From positions 2,546,501 through 2,610,500 of the forward strand of contig BSDZ01000103.1 of the NCBI GenBank assembly GCA_030268105.1: a stretch of DNA of 64,000 nt, in the 5' to 3' direction. Shown here one piece after another: positions 22,141-38,745 of the stretch (within the stretch, counting starts at the first letter, position 1; every line of letters begins with the position of its first letter). The notes below the pieces were generated by a model that was given only the letters and a program-made list of their open reading frames with translations, had not been told where the DNA came from and ran no database searches. The translations under genes were made by a program, and so were the position numbers. The DNA is from Volvox africanus (lineage: Eukaryota > Chlorophyta > Chlorophyceae > Chlamydomonadales > Volvocaceae).

Positions 22141-25100
22141 TTAGTACGTGGCCGAGTCGGGGATGATCTTGCGCTGGACGGCAAATAGGGTTTCCTCCTG
22201 CTTGAAATCGAACGGCTTATAATTGACCACCTCATCGTACACGTGGCACTCGGTGCAAATGTTCTTGACCACGCGCCAGTTGAACGTGCACTCCGTCATG
22301 TACTGTATCAGTCACGGCGGAGAGGGCAGGATGGCACCGGAAAGTCGTCATGAATTCAAGTTGGCGTGTCATAAGAAATTTGAAGCGTGTTGTGAATGGA
22401 TCACGCCTACGTTGCGTAGACCGCTATGTTAGTGAATGGCGTGGCCACCCGCCACCTACCTCGCCCCAGTTCTGTCGGAGCGACTCCGTGGCCTTGCGCA
22501 GGTTGTACCATGGGATCTTGGATGAGACGTGGTGGGGCACATGCCAGGAGATGTCGTGCGTTAGGAACTCCACCCTGAGGGACACAGGAAACACCAATCC
22601 CAGGGTCAGGCAGCAGCAGGCTGACATACTGAAGTGAAATTTCCACGCAGTAATAAAAGTGGTGTAGATATATTTGGCACTAGGGGGAGCATGTGCAAGT
22701 GGAGTTCCAATACACCCATAATTAGGGTCAAGAAAGATGCGCTAAAGCCTTCATGGATTCCAGCGCCACCATATATTCTCGTCCCATCAAATAAATACAT
22801 GAGTCAAATGGGGTGACCGGATGAGGGCGCCGCCCCAGCATGGATATTATGAACATTATACACCACCCATATAATTAAGACACCGACCGGACACGTCTCG
22901 TGGCCGCCCTCACGACGGCTAGATGTCTGATGGTAACCTCATGGCAAGTTCTCAAATCCGCTCAGCAGTTGAAGCAGCGAGGGAGGGGAATGTAAGGCTG
23001 AACCCCGGAAGATAGACCGTCCCTTCCATTCCATACAGGCTACGGCGTCTCGTTGGTCATCCTTACCATTCGGGGAAATCGCAGTGCACGGTACCGCTGA
23101 GCTGTGCCTTTGCGGCGTTCCACTTCTCCGCCTTCTTAAACGGAATATGCGGCGCCGTGTGGTGCACCACAGTGAATGTGGACATCCAGAAGTGGTAGCC
23201 CAGCCAGGGCATCAGCCAGTACTTCACAAAGCCCCACCAGCCCGTGTAGTAAACGAGCGCCGGGAAGGCAACGGCCATGAAGCCATACACCACTGCTAGG
23301 GAGATGACTATGCATCACGGCAACACGGGAAATCGCAGAAAGGTAACGGTCAAGCGTGCTATAAATCGGGAGAGGTATGTCCATGAATTAGCAGGAATAC
23401 GGCACCTAAAATGAGCTGCAGTCCTAGCAGACCAAGTATTTAACGACCTTCCCCTTGTCACAAAATCGGCGTCCCCGAACAACACGGTCGCCAACACTAA
23501 TCTAGCCATCAACCTCAATCTGGATCCACACACACAAGATGCAGATCAACAACATCTCCATGTACCAACTGTGTTCAGTCGTCGAAATCCTCAAGACTCA
23601 AATACTAGTTTGCAGGTCAGCAAGGAAGCAAAAGAAGCCGCTTCAGCAGGAGCTCGCCTCTCGACACTGGTGACTCAACCCAATCCCCAATCCCCATAGG
23701 TGCAAGATACTACCCACTGTACCATTTTTCTACATAGCAGGCGGCAGCACGGTTTACAGCCTTTGCTGTACAGCCCTTACAGCCCTCGCCATCGTTACAA
23801 GCCGCCATGCATGAGTACTTACCTTTACAGGCCCAGTCCCGTACCCCCATTCCCCCCCATTGAACTAGATCCTTCGTTTGAAGCCCAATCGCCCTCGGCA
23901 TGCTGCCCTGGAGCAACTCACTAACGCGCGTCTGCTGCTTCGGCGTGTACTTTTTCAGGTCGAAATGCCAGACGAGCCAGTGGCCTACGGAAGCCCAGAG
24001 CTTCAGTGGGGTTCCCAGGAAAACCCTGAAGAAGGCGGCCGTCGTGGGGTCCCACTTGGCCATCTCGGCCTCCGTCACTGGGTGCCAGGCCGTGTCCTCG
24101 ACCAGCCTGACCGGAGGAGCGGACATAGGCAGGTGCGATAACAACACGGCTGTGAGTGAGAGAGGTTCGTGCCGATAAGCAAATTATGAAATTGCCGTGA
24201 GCGCCACAAACAACAGTATCCGAGAAGAGGCATACGACAGAACTTGGAGCTAGTAATCTATTTCCGCACCGGACACATGCAACCAAGATGCCGTGGCACT
24301 GACGCAGCTGTGTCCCTTTCAACACGAGAGCAGACGAGTGTGTCAGGCTCGCATTGTATGTACCTGCCTTCCCCGAAATTTAAACACCTGAACTTTAATT
24401 GAAGTGAGCATCCTTGATCCTAGCCTTGTAACTCCCTGCGAACGCTAGCACAGCAAATTCTCCCATCCCCACTGCTTCCTGCTGGCAGCGAGACACCCGC
24501 TTAACAGACACATTCATCCCCGAGCCACGACATATCAGAGCTTGATTAGCCCGTGTCAGGGGCAGTGACGAGTGTGTGTCATGCATCCTAGAGCGAGCCT
24601 ACACCTGAACCGTAGATGAAGAACCCACTTGTTTGTGTGCGCATGGTGGTGGTTGTGCTTGATCCGCCACGGCTCGAAGGGGTAGATTAGCGGCGCAAAC
24701 ATAACGTGGCCCACAATGTCCTCCACCAGGTTGTTCGTGTGAAAGCTGCGGTGGCCGCAGTCGTGGCCAACCACGAAGAACTGCACGCAGGACCCGTGAG
24801 CAGGACGCGAGTTCGTCCGGCAATTGTGTGGTGACTTACTCACCAACGAAGCTTAGGGTACGCGCGCTAGGGTTAATAGATATCATGACGAAATAATGAT
24901 TGTTCGATATTCGTGGCTTATCTGGCTTAAGTTCGCAGTGCGCGACAATAACCCGTCTGCCCAAGTCAATCGAATAAAACCAGTCTAGCCGTGTGCATAC
25001 TCACCCCAGTAAAGGCAGTTCCTGCCAAAGCCCAGGCAAATGGAAGCAAATACCAAGGGCTGATGCTGATGAGGTAAAGGCTGGCGGCCATGGCGGTGAT

Positions 25101-25706
25101 GGAGACGAGGACGGCGCGCCAAGCCTTGCCATGGTCCAGCTCAAAGACCTTTAGAAGTATAAGAGCTTATTAACATAATTACACATATCAGCAAGAAGCA
25201 ATTAGGAGACTCCGCACCTCGGACGGCATGGACTTCACAATGTCAGTAAGGGTGACATCGTCAGGAAGCTCGCGCCCGATCGATTTGTAGCCCAGTTCGC
25301 GAGCCAATTGCGCACGCTCCTCATCCGTCAACTGGTTGACGGGAACCGTCAGAGCCGCCGCGTTGGTTTGCACCTGTGGAAAGGCCGAACTGGTGAGCGT
25401 TGGCCACAAACGAGCGCCACGACAGCTTATCGCCTACCCGAGGGCGAGCTGCAATAGCCGGTACGCGTAGAAGACCAGGCTTCGCCACACGCACGCCTGC
25501 AGATGCAAATTGAAGGTAATCGGGTACAAGCCGGTACAAAGTCCCTATAACGGCCAAATTGCTTACTCGGTCCCCGCTGGGTGCTGACGGGGCGCTGCAA
25601 AATTAACAACCACACATAAAGTTAGTATACAAAATAAGGGAATGTTATGGGACTTTTATCATAATCTACCTACCAGAGCCCCTGGGCGAGCCAGGGCGAA
25701 AGACAT
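22141..25706 (-). CDS. FAD6: Chloroplast omega-6 (delta-12) fatty acid desaturase
   Basis: Inserts the second double bond into oleate in plastid glycerolipids to give linoleate, using ferredoxin, in the chloroplast envelope. Exons in order of reading: 25706-25674, 25594-25567, 25496-25438, 25373-25218, 25148-25005, 24780-24629, 24106-23823, 23307-23067, 22574-22460, 22302-22141; all phases agree, giving about 457 residues. The N-terminus ([11 protein letters not shown], then [18 protein letters not shown]) is rich in Arg, Ala and Ser like an algal transit peptide. The three di-iron histidine boxes are present: HDCGH, HNHHH (in [12 protein letters not shown]) and HVPHH. The family stretches [18 protein letters not shown] and [20 protein letters not shown] flank them. 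One oddity is exon 24106-23823: after [10 protein letters not shown] the canonical protein goes almost straight to ISLAVVYGF, but here about 30 extra codons run to a perfect GTAAGT donor. The function call is firm; that exon's 3' end is not. Confidence 0.95.
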
Positions 25707-28700
25707 TGCGCACGTTAACTATGTCTGGCCCAATTAACGGCCGGTGACTTGCGCTCTGAGCGCACTCGCAAAACAAATGTGTTAGATTGCACGAAAAGTG
25801 CTTTGTATGTCACAAGGCTTCCATTTGTCCTTGCGATTATCGACGGGCACGCCCTCCTGGAGCGCATGAATTGCCGATGCGCTATGCCAAGTGTACACCG
25901 TACGAACATTACGACTCTGCGATTACAAAGGATATTGGAACACACATAGATCGCGCCACAGGATCATGCCAGATGACGCTTCCGCAGGCTGTGTTGCGGT
26001 GTCCATAGTTGCGCGGCCCGTTTGGGGCCCGCGTTGTCGTTATGAATATGGCAACGACGTGCAGCGCTTTGGGCAGCTGTATTGTGAGGGTCGCTTTCAA
26101 GAACTGTTCACACTTGGTGTAGCATTGAGGGTAACTAACTATTCGGTTTCGACTGGATCAGTTGTTTCCGAGGTAAAAAGAACAAAGCCTTAGAATGGCT
26201 GTAATCATCATGATCCCAAGGTGCAATACAAGCTAAAGGAGTGAGCAGTTGAGACCATGATACGTGGTCCCTATTCTTCGCACATACAGTTTACAGCCTC
26301 CATGCAGCTGTGGACAAGCAGATTAAGATAATAACATATTTGCAGCATTTTCCATAGTAGCTCAGCCGCCAAACCTTTCAGTCACTGCGTCTCCCAGGGG
26401 TGACCCCTAATGACCTATGACCTGGGTAACCCTGATGTTGGCCTTGAATTTGTGATGACTAGCAGAAAACTTGTAGTTCAAATGCTTTACAAAGTCCTCG
26501 TTACATTCTCGTTACAAAGTTTTTAAGTCGTAAGGCCCAGGGGAGCCAGGGGGCTTTTAGGACAGCGCAAATGAGCGGAGGAAGTTGAGAACCTGGTAAC
26601 GTAGTGTCGATTGAGAAGTAAAATATAGTGGACAAAGTTATGTGTAATGTTGCATACCTGGTATCTGTCTGAGGGATCCTTGGGTTAGCTTGACTGAGGG
26701 TTGGATAACTAGTATGCTATCCATTATAACCACTAGTCAAGCTTCAGTTTTGTAGAGTAACTGATTTATAAGCCCTGCTTCTGCAGATCCGAAACGAAAG
26801 CTAAGACATTCGTACACCACAGCTCGTCCCATGGCCGTCCCGTATGGCCATTCCCGCCATTTCGTGTCCTGAGGCTTGGAACTTCCTACGCTGTCGGATG
26901 GAGCTGGTGGGGCTAATGGAGCAATCTGTTACTCACCATTTGTCCATTCTGAGTCTGATACTTGCAAAGGCGACAGGGCGATCTGCTTGAGTAAAGTTTA
27001 TTTGCTAAGGAAGGAATCATACAACCCAAGTACAAACTTCCTTTGATAGTGATGTCGTAAAGTTGCAGACCTTACACAAAGAAAGTAACAAAATCGAGAT
27101 GGTGTGCAAAACATGAATTTCTTGGAAGATTCAGCTCAGGAATGATCTCGAAGAGATTAATTCGTCCTAACTGAGGAATCTCGAAGCGTCGGAAATGGTC
27201 ACGGATGGATGAGGACACGGTATGCGGTACGGCTGTGACTCTCCCCGGAAGTTCTTCAAGTTATGCCACCATATTACCTACTTTCAGCATTCGTTTCATC
27301 TTATAATCAACTTGCAAAAAGAACTATAAAATCGACGTTTCTTTCGTTAGTTTCAGCCTGGCCTCGTCCTATTGCGGAAGCATACGACACAGGATTCCTT
27401 GCGTAGGAAATATACGACGTCGATTCTGCTCGAAACCACAGCCTGCAAAAAATTACCAAGTAACGGAGTAGTCTTCCGAGTCCAGAGGCACCCTGCCCCA
27501 GTCGCCCTGGCCCCCTTGCCGGTGTGGTGCCCGTGTTTGAAAGCGGCCGCAGCCAACGTCACCCCCCATATTTGGTCGTGGCTCTTTTGTGCAGGATGTG
27601 AGCGGCTCACCTGTCCCTGTTCCTGCCCATCTGACTATCAAGTGTGCATGCTGGACAACTATAAAAGTAATGGACACCAACCCATCCATCAGCACAGATA
27701 GGGACTTACTTGGTTCGCTTGCACAGCACTAATTTACAATAGCCTAGAAAGGGCAGGTCATCCAGTACCAGGCCAACACCTAAACTTATATTGGATTGCA
27801 ATTTGGACTTTTGGTAAGAGAAGCTTACTTAGTGATGAAGTGCATGCTATGTGGGGGATCCGACGTACCGGTATCGTACAGTCCCCGTATAGCCCGACAC
27901 CGACTCGACCAGAGACCCAGCTGACATCGCAGTATGTACTGGGCTGTAAGTATACGACGTTTGTCCGAGTGAAGCGCATCAGATAGCACCAGAGCAGAGG
28001 TCAAGGTCTGCTCTGGGCAACGCATTTCTCCAAGCTACCCGACTTACCAACATAATTAAACATCATTTGAGCAGCATTTCCTGGCTTCTGATGTGCCTGA
28101 ATGGATGGATTCCCTTTGATATCCTTTACGTGCACATGAACATGGGGCACCAGTTATCATGATATCATCAACTTGGTCATTTGCCGTACAGGCTAGGCGG
28201 GGCCTGTCCATCGTATATCAGACTTTGCACTGATAGACTTCCCTCCTGCTGTTTTCCTTGCTTTTTCGGTGGACTTTCTTCCTGCTATCTGATACCACGT
28301 TATCATCTCATCTTCTTGTACCGGTCGTTCGCGCGGCCTATGAGCCTCCTGGCTCGCCCCCAGGCCTTATGAGCTCTTTCTACGATTTTGTAATAATCGT
28401 ACAATCGTACAATCCCAGGGACATGCCGTGAACAAAGCAGGGGTCCAAGCCAATTAAAAAAGTTCACTAAGACGCAGCTTTCAGGAATGCATGGAGACGC
28501 CTGACTTAACCACTGCAATGGCCAGGCGATTAATTAGGCCAAGCCCATAACTCAAGCCCCACATAAATATCATCACCGTCACGGGGACACCAAATCCATT
28601 CCACGCCCAGTCGGGAGCTGGTCAGTCCGCCCCTTGGGTGGGTCCATGTCTCGCTATTGCGCTCACAGCCACAGCCTTGAGCAGCTCCACACTGCTTACC

Positions 28701-28992
28701 CAAAAAACACTCGACCACATCACTTTTCATCAAAGCGCTAATAATGGATAGGTTGCGCCGCACGCAGGAAGGGCACACCACCTATAGGGCCCTGACGAAA
28801 ATGTACCCCATTTTGTTTCCCGCGGTAGCAATGGTACCGCGAACGTCTGGCTGCAAAATGCTGGACATCAGCCCCGCCCCGCCTCCTTGTCACCGTTTCA
28901 GCGTGCGGCGAAGCTTATGGGTGAGGAACAAGTCCGCACTGCTATTGCCACTATCACTACCACTGCCACTGCCACACATCACCAAATCGTCA
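25707..28992. other. 3.3-kb stretch with no recognised gene
   Basis: Promoter and 5' UTR of FAD6 should lie at the left end (minus strand) and the 3' UTR of the FN3-CS gene at the right end. All open frames are short and none has a recognisable domain or convincing splice chain. An imperfect inverted repeat (GCTTGACT ... AGTCAAGC) occurs at about 26687-26744 and could form a small hairpin. Confidence 0.5.
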
Positions 28993-32983
<3,991 letters not shown>

Positions 32984-34377
32984 CTACGGCAGGAAGGGTA
33001 CGGCTCCGATTAGGGATCAAAAGACATCCGAAAATGGGCCCGGTTCGTGCGCACTGCCATCTGCCATCTGATATCCAACGACATCAGGATACCCGTAAGT
33101 TAGGAGGAGAAAAGCCGTACAGTTGCATTACGCAACGTATCTTTAATTCTCTTTCAATTCTTTTTCTCGTTACACTCGTGCCGCATATAAGCTACAGTAT
33201 CGTTTGCCCTACCCGCTTGCATCTGATGTCCTTAACCGCCAGTTTTGGGGGGTTGGGCCGCCTAGGGGAGTGAAGCAAGGGGCGCCGAGGCATGGCGCGA
33301 GGGGCATGGATGTCTGAGTATCGACGCGTAAGGCTGTGGCGGTGGCAGTGGTATGTACATGTTTAAGCTGACGAGAAACAGTGAAGCGACCACAAAACTG
33401 CCATCCGTACGGAAATGGGGCCCCGGTGCAGTAGTAGTAATTCGGCACCATGTACCGGAATTTTAGACCCCGTTGAGGGGGCTAACATGTGCCCCGGACA
33501 TGTCGCAGGGGCCAGGTCGCACCAGGAGCATATGAAGAAGGCGAAACTTTCCATTTGTCGCCACCAGCTTTGGGGCCCGTGATCCGATGGAATGACTGTG
33601 GTGGCGCATACACCCTCGTCCCACAACCCCCTGCAAACCTATGGTTACAAACCTTCTCTCCCGTCTAAATTTGTCCTCCCGAAACGAGGCGCACGTCCTA
33701 CGCTGAGCAATTACTTGTACTTGCCTGCTTAGGTACCGCTTTGTGAAGGGCAGGGTAAGGTCATAGAGCTGTTGCTTGACATAATTTATTGAAAATATAA
33801 CTAAATCAATGTAAAACAACTTCATCTCTGTCAGCTCCCGGAAAAGCTTCCGCCGGAGGCGGCGATAATTCGGAAGCCACGCCATGCAGGGGAACCCTTG
33901 CCACGAAGTGCTCGATAAATAAGGTTAATGGCCTCGTCAAATGGCCGGCCAAATGGATACGTTCGCAGAAACGCTGACGGGCGAAACTCTGTTTTCGCTG
34001 TCGCGATTGATTTCTAAAATGGGACATTACGTCAACTGTTCCATTGCGCCACCAGGAGCATATGCAAGCCTCATATTTCTGGTGCTTGCAGGAGAATAAA
34101 GAATGAGGTATTAGTCTCGAACCCTCCATGAGCTCGTACAGGCATAACGTGAGCTATGAGCCGATTATAAGCAATTTACTTGTGGGCCTGCCGCTGCCGT
34201 CACAGCAAACTCTCCAAAACAAACAAATTGCTAACCTTAGAGACATTTACCGTAAATATAACTTCCAGTATTGTGAACTGTGCTTTATTGTAGTGAAGGG
34301 CTTGCCTTTACTTCACAGCGTTACCATTCCGTGTCGCAACTTCCCTGGCGGTGTTGTTTAGCGCAACCGGCTAGGTC
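32984..34377. other. Divergent intergenic region between FN3-CS and bZIP genes
   Basis: Should hold the missing 5' exon(s) of the minus-strand FN3-CS gene and the promoter and 5' UTR of the bZIP gene. Minus-strand segments near 33209-33451 and 33000-33100 read partly like protein but could not be spliced in phase to the exon at 32983, so no model is offered. Confidence 0.4.
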
Positions 34378-35766
34378 ATGGAGGATTTGGGGCTTGGGGA
34401 TCCGCTGGGCTCCTTGGGATCAGACTTAGCCGGCTACCTTGAAGGTGCCGGCTTCGTGGGCGTGGGCTTAGAGCAGCCATTCTTGGGTAAGATAGAATGA
34501 TATCAGCCACATAGGCTGCTGGAACAGCTAGGCTGAAGACTAACGAACTTGCACGTTTGGGTTGGGTTTGTTGACGCCGTAGGCGAGTTGGAGGCCATAG
34601 CAACCCGGCTTGAAATGCCACAATCTTTTACTGAGCAACCTGAAACCAAGTAAGTGCTACTCTTCTCGGCGGTCTCATGACCTTTCAGTTTTTTCAACAA
34701 GACAATATTTTGGCACCGCTTTCCTACCACGCAGCTTGGAGCTTTGGTCCTTGCATTTAACCGGTTGCATTTTTTGTTCGATTGCAACCAGGAGTGAGGA
34801 GTTGCCCACAACGAGCGCGGCAGCCATTCTCTCCCAAGATGACGATGACGATACCTTTCGCGCGGGCCAAAGTGGGCCCAAGCGCCGTCGGCGGACACGC
34901 ACCGAGCGGCAGCAGCATTTAAATCGGCTAGCACAGCAGCGATACCGGTGAGCACCACGGCCGGTCGCGCGGGTTTGCAGGGAACGCATATCTTTCCTGT
35001 CTTAAATGGTTTTATGGAACTGAGGGAAATATAAAGCGGCCCCCTTCCTATGTCCTACGCTTGGTTGTGCCCTGACCCCACTAACTGACCTTACCCTCTT
35101 TCCCCTCCCCTCCATGCTAAGTACTTCGTACTCTCACTCACTCATTAACACTCGTAACATCCCCCATCCTTTCCTTCGTCTGTTGTTGAAAGGCAACGGA
35201 AGAAGGAGAAGGTCCAGGCGCTGCAGTCCACAGTCGGGACTCTTCAGAGCCAGCTGGACCGCCTCTCTCTGCTGGAAGCAGAAAACGCTGAGCTGCGCGC
35301 CACGACACAGCAGATGGGGGAGCAGATGGGTGCCAAGGACGCGGCGCTGCTCCATATGCAGCAGCAGCTGCGCCAGACGTGTGTGGCTCTTCGGGCTCAG
35401 CAGGAGAGGTGCGCGGCGCAGGAGCGGCAGATAACAGAGGCGCAGCAGACCCTAGAGGCGCAGCGGCAGCAGCTGCGATCTTCAACCCTCGCGGGGTTGG
35501 ACCCCCAGGTGCTCAGCGACAGGCTGCTCGCGATTATCAAGGAGGCACTTGCAGACGTGCAGGCGGACAGCGGCAACGTCAGTGCGGGCGGCAGTGGCGT
35601 GCAGGGCCAGCATTCCGTGCAACCCATATCGCTTATGTCGGATACGGTCGTACAACGCATTAGCCGTACATTGACATCATGCTGCAGGGAGCTAGTGTAC
35701 TCGACGAAGGTCAAGCAGGCGGCAACGACGGACGCGCCGTCAGCCATACCCGTATCGTGCTGCTGA
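34378..35766 (+). CDS. bZIP transcription factor
   Basis: A nuclear DNA-binding regulator. Exons: 34378-34486, 34583-34649, 34792-34947, 35193-35766; the phases fit and give 301 residues. The N-terminus (MEDLGLGDPLGSLGSDLAGYLEG) and EELPTTSAAAILSQDDDDD are acidic, as in activation regions. The basic region KRRRRTRTERQQHLNRLAQQRYRQRKKEK contains the bZIP signature N-x7-R and spans the third intron, which falls inside the DNA-contacting helix. A leucine zipper follows (L at seven-residue spacing from VQAL through SQLDRL), then a long Gln-rich coiled coil to about residue 190. The tail ends SAIPVSCC. Target genes cannot be told from sequence. The start ATG is the first in frame. Confidence 0.85.
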
Positions 35767-36971
35767 GGGGCGGGCACTCAAGAGAGGGTTTTAAGCGCAG
35801 TCGCCTTATGCTTCGGAGAACTGGTCTAAGCGTAATATCTTCCAAGGGGACACATTTTGGGAGTGCTCGTTCATGCACGTTTACATGGTGCTTTGTTCTT
35901 GTTGCTCATTGCTTTGACCACCTGCTCTGCAGCTCTGTGCTTATCACCGAAGTTTGTTTGTGGTGGTGGCATGACGTGCACATGCCCCGGCGTGGCGCGA
36001 TGCTTGCTGGTGGTGTTTGGTGCTGCAGCTACCTTTGTTTCGATTATGTTCGTTGTCGTTGTGGGATGTGCGATGTAGTCGTTGAACGGCAAGCGAAGGG
36101 CTGTCCTTCTGTGCAACTGAATTGGTATCGCTTCTGGCTGCGGCCCGGGGTTGTTTGCGCCCAAGGTGACTGTGGGTACTTCAGCAGCTAGGAGAAGGCA
36201 TAACGTCGTTTCGCGAGCACGGCCAAACTTATCAATCGAAATGGGCTTGTAGATTATGCCTGGGCGGACATATGGTTAGGCGGATTGCCCCACGTTCCGC
36301 ATACCAGCGCAACAGTGGATTGCTGAGCTGTCCTCTGCTGCAAACTTAATCCTTCTACGATGATGCTTCCTTATGCGGTGCTGCCTCGTGCTGTGCCACT
36401 TTAGGAGGTTGTGTCGAATACAGCAAGTGTGCACGGTGCACAAAAGTATTGCTAGGTAGCTCGGTTTTATGTCTCTTTTTGTCGGTATTGAGTCGGCGTG
36501 CAGCGTGCAGCAGCCAAGGATTTTTACCGCTGCCTGCATGTGTATGTGGCATCTTCCATAACATTACGCTTCCGGGGTATATAAAGAAACACGGGCACAG
36601 AACGCCAGCGCTTTTGAATGCGGCGTGGAGGAATTTCTGTGCGTGTGAGGTTTGCAAAGCCGGAAACGAGCTGTATATTAACTGGCCGGCTATCTGCTGG
36701 CAACCTTTCAATCATGCACCACGTTCGATTGTGTTAAAAAAGTTTCTACCAAGTTTGACGATACCTGGGTAACTGTTGGACACACCGTGGCATGGAGGAT
36801 GGATCAATATTGGCGTGCTGATGGGCTATGTAAGCGGTATACACTTGTGGGATGCGAGTGTGCCAATTTGTGTGGTGGGCCGGACTAGATGCGTTGACAC
36901 CGCATAGATTGATGCAACAAAAGCTGTGTCTCTGTGCTCCCATCTTAGCGAGATTTGAACAGAATTTTGCG

Positions 36972-36976
36972 TGTAA
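36972..36976 (+). terminator. Candidate poly(A) signal of the bZIP gene
   Basis: First TGTAA noticed after the bZIP stop, giving a long 3' UTR of about 1.2 kb; no coding exon is recognised between 35767 and here. Confidence 0.4.
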
Positions 36977-37494
36977 CCTTGCCTAAGGCCTCAACACCGT
37001 AGCCTCAAAGCGGTGGACTACCATATCCGGGGGTGAGCTCCTCTGTGCAATCATTGGGCGTCCTGAAATGGCCAATTGTAGGGCGATCATAGAGGCGTGG
37101 GGGCACAACCTATAACAGGAAAGGTCTCTCTCCGGAGAAACGGTCCCTGGTTGCAAACCTGACAATAGAACACGTGTATAGTAGTCCACGCCTCAATGAA
37201 GCCCTGATGCGAATTAGTGGTCAGTCTAAAGCCTGACGCCTCTCAGAGCCTCTGCAGCCCACACCGAAGCAATTGGCTGCTGCCCTGGTCGCCCTGTGCC
37301 GAATCGCGCCACCTCGCATCGAACACCGTATCAGTTCCGACTCTATAACGCCACGTGCTACACTATGTAATTGCTTTGCCTTACGGCGCCAATGGACCCC
37401 TAGTCCACAAGCCCCGCGCAACAACGTGTATGGCTGACTGCTAGTGCATAGGAGCACTGCGTACCGGTCTCTCGCAAGAAACTAGACAATTGCA

Positions 37495-37969
37495 GACTTC
37501 TCTCTTGAGACGTGTGGCGGTCCAGGTTCACACTGCGGCGCTCTCTTGCTGCTGCAAGAAATTCGACTTGATACCCGACAAAGGAAGGATTTTTGCTAAC
37601 ATGACAATGGCATGACACAACCAATCCATGACAGCAGAGACAAGCACTGATGGGGGCACACCTTCTCTTTCCATTTGGCCGCTTTCCTCACTCCGCTGTG
37701 TCTCCAGCTCCTGTGCACAGATTATGAAACTGAAGCTGGAGGCACAGCGGAACTCCTAAGAAAATGGCCAAAGGGAAAAGGAGGTGTGTCTCCATCGGGG
37801 TGCTGATTGTTGTCTGTGCTAGCTGGTATTGGTTGTGTCATGCCATTGACATATCAGGGCACACATACCTCCTTTATCAGGCTTCAAATCGATGAGCTAG
37901 CAGCAGCAAGAGAGCGCCGCAGTGTGAGGCGCGTGAAGCCGAACCGCCACAAGCCTCAAGAGACAAGTG
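37495..37969. repeat. 475-bp imperfect palindrome (foldback element or hairpin locus)
   Basis: Two arms of about 220-230 bp are imperfect reverse complements, centred near 37727. Matching blocks include 37535-37554 against 37901-37920 (20 of 20), GACACAACCAAT against ATTGGTTGTGTC, GGTGTG-type blocks around 37655/37785, and the inner stem CCGCTGTG...CTCCAGCT against AGCTGGAG...CACAGCGG at 37693-37750. The loop is about 20 bases. There is no coding content. It fits a non-autonomous foldback/MITE-like element or a long-hairpin small-RNA precursor. A further diverged copy of the right end lies at 38083-38200. Confidence 0.8.
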
Positions 37970-38082
37970 ATCATAGTAGTAACGATTAATATAATCAGCT
38001 ATCTGATCATATAGCACAGAGCCAACATATACTTGAGAACGCCACGAAGACCTCATTAGTCTTAGTCTGGCTTCTTGTCGAA

Positions 38083-38200
38083 TCTCTTGCAGCAGCAAGG
38101 GAGCTGGTGATAACCGCCACAGAGCCTGAAGAAACACTTTGATCAAAGACGTTATAGTGACAATTATTACAATCAGCTATCTAATCAAACCGCATAGAGC
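38083..38200. repeat. Diverged direct copy of the palindrome end
   Basis: Matches 37885-38020 in the same orientation with indels: GCAGCAGCAAG(A/G)GAG, AACCGCCACA, and AATCAGCTATCT(G/A)ATCA recur in order. It shows that the element end exists in more than one copy locally. Confidence 0.65.
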
Positions 38201-38489
38201 AAATGGCATATCGTCTCCTAGGTCTTTAACAACCCAAGACCCCCAGCAGCTACCAATAGGCCTCAACGGCTACCTTCTTTCAGGTGCATAAACACATCTT
38301 TCCTCTGCCCCGATTGCTCGGCACTTTCTCCCCCTGATAGGCTGAGAAAGTGCAGAGAAGCAGGGCAATTTCAACCGCTCTCACCCAGAGGGTTAGGGTG
38401 TTCATCACCGAATTCGACCTGTGAGGTCTGCAGCTTTCGAGACGGTGTGGAATGGATGCTGCTGTGTGACAGCTGCGGGAGGGTGTTGG

Positions 38490-38745
38490 CAAAAATAAAA
38501 ATTAGAATATTTAAGAAGCATTAATGCTATCCAGTAATCAGAGTAGGATTGATGTTCAATGCGCGTATGAATAAAAGGGTTGCTTGGTTTATCTTCCGGC
38601 TGTTTATCATTTGTAACGAGAAAACCAGATCGCTTAGGTTGTTTTTTAGGGATTCTTTGACAAAGCTTTCCTTTTCTAATTTTATGGTAGAGAGGATATT
38701 ATTACTAATAATTATTACGTATAAAATTTTTGTTAGGTGAATGGG
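38490..38745. other. AT-rich island of foreign-looking composition
   Basis: About 250 bases are strikingly AT-rich within GC-balanced DNA. Both strands carry an open frame across it: minus 38527-38778 (contains KESLKNNLSDLVFSLQMINSRK) and plus 38549-38740 (contains FSNFMVERILLLIIITYK). The composition resembles the alaS fragment at 781-1537 and also organelle DNA. No family is recognised and no flanking direct repeat is seen. Confidence 0.5.

Noticed and set aside
38083..38200. Possible coding repeat around the palindrome
   Set aside because: Stops interrupt all frames and the similarity is non-coding in pattern (indels of any length).
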